The translations under genes and the position numbers were made by a program. This document shows, piece after piece, positions 58,921 to 64,000 of a DNA stretch of 64,000 bases (positions are counted from its first letter, which is position 1; the number at the start of each line of letters is the position of its first letter). Source of the stretch: Arachis hypogaea (taxonomy: Eukaryota; Streptophyta; Magnoliopsida; Fabales; Fabaceae). The notes under the pieces were generated by a model. It did no database searches and was not told where the DNA came from. It was given only the letters and a program-made list of their open reading frames with translations. Where the stretch lies: positions 154,696,699 to 154,760,698 of the forward strand of contig NC_092050.1 in the NCBI RefSeq assembly GCF_003086295.3, read 5' to 3'.

Positions 58921-59473
58921 AATCTCGGAGGAGTGGGAGTTACATTCTACAAAAATTAATTTACATTATATGAATCTGATCGTTAAATTACAATAATCTA
59001 TTATTAAATCATTGAAGAAAAATTCTTTTTTTGTTGAATACATATGAGCAATATATTTAAGTTCACTCTTAACTTTTTTGAATATATTTTGGATTATTGT
59101 TTTGCCATTTTGGAATCATTCACCTATAATAATTTCATAACCTATATTTTTCAATGGATTTATATATTTGTGCGTATCTACCACTTTAATCAATTTTAGC
59201 TAGATTCTTTTTAATCTTCGCAGTTAATTGATTATTATAATAATCAAAGCATTATCAACTTGCTATATTTTAATTATGCTTTTAACTCTATGCATTTACT
59301 CCCAAATCCCAATCAGCATTCGGCATATATTTTTTTCTGAATGCTTTGCTAAAAGTTATTGAAAAGATATTTTTAATGCATTAAATATATTAAAATGTTA
59401 AAATATTTTTATTATTATACTCTTTAAATATGTCCTTAAAATACAAGTTGATTAAATATTTTTTATTGTGCAG

Positions 59474-59788
59474 GTTGCTAAGAAGAATTATAATGAGATT
59501 GAAATTCGTCCTAAAGATTTCTAGAAAATATTATTGAATAAGGTTTATATTCTTTTTGTTATTTCTTTGATAATAAAATTGCACAAACATGTGATGTTTG
59601 TTTACTTAATTAATAACAAGCATTGTTTGTTTTATTTATTATGCAATTTTATCATTGATATTCTTGACACCTGATTTTATTTGACTTTGTTGTAGATTGG
59701 ATTTAGAACGGTAGAACACATCAATTCAGGTTGGGTAGATGCAAAACATCGTCGTTTCAATAGACCCGTTTTGGTTTTCAAGAAATGA
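59474..59788 (+). pseudogene. Methyltransferase exons 7-8, second copy, with nonsense mutation
   Basis: Exons 59474-59542 and 59696-59788 match 46736-46804 and 46966-47058 almost exactly, including splice sites and the final stop. In exon 7, CAG has become TAG (59522-59524), ending the frame. Joined with orphan exon 6 upstream, this is the decayed 3' half of a second gene copy. Confidence 0.88.
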
Positions 59789-60489
59789 AACAATCACAAA
59801 AGTTTTGTACAAAGTCAATAATGTAATTCAATATGAATTAGTTCTTTTGTATAGTTCACAAGCTTGAGTTTTAGATTCATTCATTGCTCATAGTTAATTA
59901 GCAACTTTTTTTTTTTTAAATGATGACTTTCAAGTTTCATCTCATGTGCATATATAAAAAATAAGTTAAGTACTTATCCATTCTTTAATTTTTTGAGTAA
60001 AACCTCATCCCATTATTCCGGATTATAATAAGAAACAACTCATCTTCTAATAAAACCAAAATACTATATCGACTTTTAACTATTTATTTTGTTAGACATC
60101 TTAATTCTTTTATTAACGTTTTTATCAATTGGTAATGACATAATTCTAGTTGTAATATTTTAATTACTTATGTGTCATCACTGAATTTATTTAGAATAGA
60201 TAGCTCCCTGTAAAATTTGCAAAATGTGTTTTGCTTGCTCCCAAATTAATATAAGTCCTTCAAATCTTGTTCATAAAATAGCAACCCTAACAATGAATTA
60301 AGAACTGCGCAAATTAATATTCAGCTTGGAATAATTGTTTATGGAGGTAGAACGAGAGAACGACGGTCTCTAAAAGAAATATTTAAATCTCTATCTATTT
60401 TAAGAAGGAGGATGCTCGATAAAAGATGCGTAAAAGATCTTTTTGTAAAGACACTTATGTATGGGATAACTCACATTATTATTGGACGC

Positions 60490-60828
60490 ATTAATACAAC
60501 GATTATTTTTGAATTTCTTAAAAAACTAAAATAAATCGATTTTTTATAACAATAACAATAAATCAAATTGTTATCAGATCCGGTCTAACCAACTAATTTA
60601 CATAACCCACTCAATCATTTTTTTTGTTTTTTTAAACAAAAAGCATGGATATATTTGTCTTATTATCGAAATATTTAAACATGATTCGATTTAGATTGTG
60701 TAAATCGATCGGATTAAATCGAATCTAATAATTATAATGCGGGTGGGTTTATTATTATTGTTATAATAAACCGATTTTATTCTGGTTTATTAAAAAATAA
60801 ATTATTAATTGATTTAATAAAGATGGCC
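60490..60828. repeat. Foldback element, copy 2
   Basis: Counterpart of 47763-48106 with the same GGGTTTATTATTATTGTTAT-type arms. Confidence 0.65.
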
Positions 60829-61368
60829 AATAATACTATGACACATGTAAACGTTTTAAAAAAGACATTTTTAGTGTCTTTGTCGAAGTAATCTCTTTTT
60901 AAGAAAAGACACTTACATTTCTATTCATTTTAAGTAAAAACACTTAAACTCGTGTATTGTATATGTTACTAATCTACAAGATGTCAATAGAGAAGTTAGA
61001 ATTTATAATGAAATGTGTAACACCCTAATATTTTTAGATTAGTCTTATATTTTATTTAAATTATATTGGTTGTTGATATTTAAATTTTACGAAATTTTGA
61101 AATAAAATCTTTATAAAAATATAGTGAATAACTAGTTTTTATTTTTAAAAGCATTTGATAATAGTGAGAACTTTGATCATAAAAGAAATTTGTTACTAAT
61201 TGGAAAGTATAAGTAGATCTTGTGATACTAACACAAAAAATGAACGTACTAAATTATAAAGGCAAAAACAATGACAAACTTTATCCATATCAAATAATCG
61301 TATAATAAATAAAAATAAACATCACAACCACAATTGTAGTTATTCAATAAAGATTAAAGGTTTAGTTA

Positions 61369-61728
61369 CTCTATTAGTCTCTATAGATTCACCAAATTTT
61401 TAATTATCTTCTTATACTTTTTTCCTTTCAATTGAATTCCTACACTACTTTTAATTTTGTAATTATGTCATTTTCATGTTAAAAATGTTAAAATTAACAT
61501 AATATATATTTTTACCAAAATACGTGCGGTAAAAAATTTAATTAAGTTTTTAATTATAAATACCTTCAATTTGCGAAGAAATATTCAGTTAACTCTAATA
61601 TTTTTTATAATAAGAAGGACTTAATTACAAAATTGAAGCAGTGTAGAGATCCAATTGAAAGGAAAAAAAGTATAGGGACCTAATTAAAAATTTAGTAGAA
61701 CTATAAGGACTAAAAGAGTAATTAAACC
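61369..61728. mobile_element. Palindromic Mutator-type MITE, copy 2 (360 bp)
   Basis: Same insertion as 48648-49016, inherited by duplication. AAGATTAAA flanks it at 61360-61368 and 61729-61737. Confidence 0.85.
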
Positions 61729-61796
61729 AAGATTAAATAAGATAAACATGGAATCCTAATTCTTCCACTTTTGTATAACTATGGTTAAAATAATCG

Positions 61797-63214
61797 GGGC
61801 AATTTACGTAAATAAAATATTTGGACTTCAATATTACACAAATATAACTTTTGGAATGAGAAGACGCAAATGCAATTTTTTATATATTTATAGAAACCGC
61901 TACTAGCAGTAGCGGTTTACAGAAGAACGTAATTCGCTATATGTAGCCGCGGATTACGTGGATATGCTGCAACACAGAAACCGTTATAAGCAGCAGCGAT
62001 TTCTGTTGAGGAGGAAACGTGCATAAACCGCTACCGTGTATGGAGACGCGTGCGTAAACCGTTGGAGGCAGCAGCGGTTTACGTTGAGTGTGTGTGCCTA
62101 TATAAACCGTGGAAGGCAGCCGCGGATTCTTCATTTGGAGTGGATTTTGAATTTAGCTAGAGAGAGAAAATTCTAGAGAAAGGGTAGAGTACCTTGAGAG
62201 TGGATCCGAGGTATCTCAGTGCCAACCTCCATCTACGTATCATGGCAGGCGAGCAGGGCTTGTACCAACTGAACGATGTTGCCCATATTGCCGGTACCAT
62301 TGTTAAAGAGGTCAATTTTATTTTATTTATCTTAGCATTAGCGCTTGTTAATTAGGAAAATGGTATATGTATGGTAGAGGAACTAGAATTTATAGGTTAA
62401 CTGTTATAGTTGAGTATTGGACTTGTGCATGTTAATTAGAAAGTCGATTATTGTCGAAAACCGTTTGTGATACTCATAATCGATTATTAACCAGTCACCA
62501 AAAAAAAAATCAATTATTAACCGGCGGAGTTTAATTGTATAACCAATTTTTTAATTAATCAAAGAAATAAGTATTTAACAATTTGATATAACGATTGAAT
62601 AATAGTTTAATAGTAATATTGTTTAATTGTTTAATTGTTTCCTTGTTTGGTGATAGTTTAAGTTATTTCTTTAGTTTTATTAGATAGGGGGATTCCTTGT
62701 AGATAGTAGAATTTACTTGTTTCGTGTATATCTTTCATGTTGGGTGCATCCAACTATTTATATTTACAGTGTGAGGAGGTAACAAAATATGTCCATGCAT
62801 AACAGGATCATCCCTTATCTAGAGAGGGTTGGATTGTGAGAAATGAAACTCTTCTTCCACCACAATGCTTTTGTGGGGCTTATATAGCCAACGCCCCTCA
62901 CACACACTCAACGTAAATCGCTGCTGTCTCCAGCGGTTTACGCAGGCGTCCCCATACACATAAACCGCTATTGCCAATAGCGGTTTATGCACGTTTCCTC
63001 CTCAACAGAAACTGCTGCTGCTTATAGCGATTTCTGTGTTGCAGCCTATCCATGTAATCCGCGGCTACCTATGGCGGATTACGTTCTTCTGTAAACTGCT
63101 ACTGTCAGTAGCGATTTCTATAGATATATGAAAAAATGCATTTGCGTCTTCTCATTCCAAAAGTTGTATTTGTGTAATATTGAAGTCCAAATATTTTATT
63201 TACGTAAATTGCCT
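61797..63214. mobile_element. PMD-carrying Mutator-like element, copy 2 (1418 bp)
   Basis: Ends GGGCAATTTACGTAAAT and the complement ATTTACGTAAATTGCC. The flanking 9-mers AAATAATCG (61788-61796) and AAATAATTG (63215-63223) form a target duplication with one later change. Arms of about 230-300 bp hold repeated 'AAACCGCT.../...AGCGGTTT' units. The interior carries a broken PMD gene. Confidence 0.85.
62242..62839 (+). pseudogene. Plant mobile domain (PMD / MAIN-like) gene fragment
   Basis: Exon 1 (62242-62310) encodes MAGEQGLYQLNDVAHIAGTI, the usual start of transposon-borne PMD proteins. After an intron of about 459 bp, exon 2 (from about 62770) reads VRR-stop-QNMSMHNRIIPYLERVGL, then a stop. 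Normal proteins have RRQQNM here, so the first stop is CAA to TAA. About 500 further residues are missing. Host PMD proteins (MAIN family) act in genome maintenance and silencing; this copy cannot. Confidence 0.72.
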
Positions 63215-64000
63215 AAATAATTGCGTATCCTCTATCGTTAACATGAATTTGGATAAGTGCTTAACATTCTGTATTTATGTCTTTGATCTCATGTTTCTAA
63301 TCATCTTATAGTGATATTAGTCTTTTTAGCTCAATCGAGTAGCGTATTGTTTGCACCGCGTTGTTCTTGAAGATAGTACGGAGAAAGGGGTAATAAACAA
63401 AAATTTTTTTGTAATTTATCTATATGGTGTCATCGTATCCATCCCCAGCCACTCTGAGTCTTAAAATAAAAATAATGATAATGCAATGTTGTTCAATTAT
63501 TATTTTCAAAAGGTTTTGTTAGTCGGAGTGGTGTGACTTTTAGATGTTTCTCATTTACTTGTGTTATGACACATGTGACTCATGCCTATAACATTACAAC
63601 ATATAGAATGCAAACTTATAAACCTTGATTTGATGTTTTCATAGGCCATAAAATAAGACAAAATAAATAAAAGAAGAATAGTAATATTGGCATAGATAAA
63701 TTAAACAGAAAGAATCTTTAAATAAAATAAGGATAATAAATATAATCATAAATTAAATAAAAATGATCTTTGGATAGAAGAAGGATCTTTGAATAAAATA
63801 AGAATAATAAATATAATAATAAATCAAACAGAAACGATAAAAGGAGAACAATCATAATCATACTTTTTCTTTGTATTTTTCATTATTTTTCTCATAACTT
63901 TTATGAAAAGTATTAAGTTCAAACCGGTATAAAAAGATGGGAGTCTCTTTTTCTTATCTAAAGTTCTTATCTCAAAAGTTTTGGCGATCACCTTTATTTA

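Larger units (their letters stand above)
55267..58944 (-). mobile_element. 5'-truncated L1-type LINE retrotransposon (3.7 kb)
   Basis: The 14-bp TTCTACAAAAATTA flanks it at 55253-55266 and 58945-58958, a perfect target-site duplication. The minus-strand 3' end has a short A-tail (plus-strand T run at 55269-55278). Order on the minus strand: endonuclease, reverse transcriptase, zinc-binding RT domain, C-terminal region ending near 55440, 3' UTR, A-tail. ORF1 and the endonuclease N-terminus are missing. Inserted in intron 6 of the methyltransferase copy. Confidence 0.93.
59018..64000 (+). repeat. Direct segmental duplication, copy 2 (runs off the window)
   Basis: Collinear with 46272-50484 and about 12.75 kb away at its left end. 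The length difference comes mainly from the PMD-MULE (1418 versus 641 bp). Divergence is low but includes a nonsense change in exon 7. Confidence 0.9.

Overview
This is plant nuclear DNA. It is AT-rich and full of introns, with plant-type TIR-NBS-LRR and PPR genes and many degenerate mobile elements. The TIR class of resistance gene points to a dicot. Several repeats look like families I associate with legumes of the peanut genus (Arachis): the long LTR with 'GCGTACGCA'-type motifs, and the MITEs beginning AGGTGAAAACTCAGG. The genus call is inference from memory, not from a search.

Layout. 1-7.2 kb is gene-poor, with an LTR relic, foldbacks and a tRNA-derived short repeat. 7.2-22.3 kb holds two complete TIR-NB-ARC-LRR genes in tandem on the minus strand (about 1460 and 1436 residues). 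They share six exons with matching intron positions and phases, a GC-AG intron inside the LRR region, and a C-terminal coiled-coil exon after the C-JID domain. Directly upstream of the second gene sits a 6.0-kb Mutator-like element (22467-28490). It has about 180-bp terminal inverted repeats, a 10-bp target duplication and two convergent genes: a MURA-type transposase and a GRF zinc-finger protein.

28.5-44.9 kb is a transposon graveyard. It contains a Copia LTR, a two-exon WAT1/EamA gene fragment, CACTA pieces, a long Gypsy-type LTR, a scrap of TIR-domain sequence and three hAT-type non-autonomous elements. Each hAT element has a perfect 8-bp target-site duplication.

45-64 kb is a rearranged duplication. 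A BCDIN3/MePCE-type RNA methyltransferase gene has been broken. Exons 1-4 are joined to exons 7-8, exon 5 is not found, exon 6 lies about 8 kb further on, and a second mutated copy of exons 7-8 lies beyond it. The 3' part of the gene plus about 3 kb downstream occurs twice in direct orientation (about 46.27-50.48 kb and from 59.02 kb to the window end). Between the copies lie an intact P-class, Rf-like PPR gene and a 5'-truncated L1-type LINE with a 14-bp target duplication. Both copies carry a Mutator-type element with remnants of a plant mobile domain (PMD) gene. In copy 1 it has collapsed into a hairpin-like foldback.

The likely functional host genes are the two TNLs and the PPR gene. The MULE genes are close to intact. 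Everything else gene-like is a fragment. Exon boundaries were assigned by eye from splice signals, reading-frame closure and family knowledge. No search was run.
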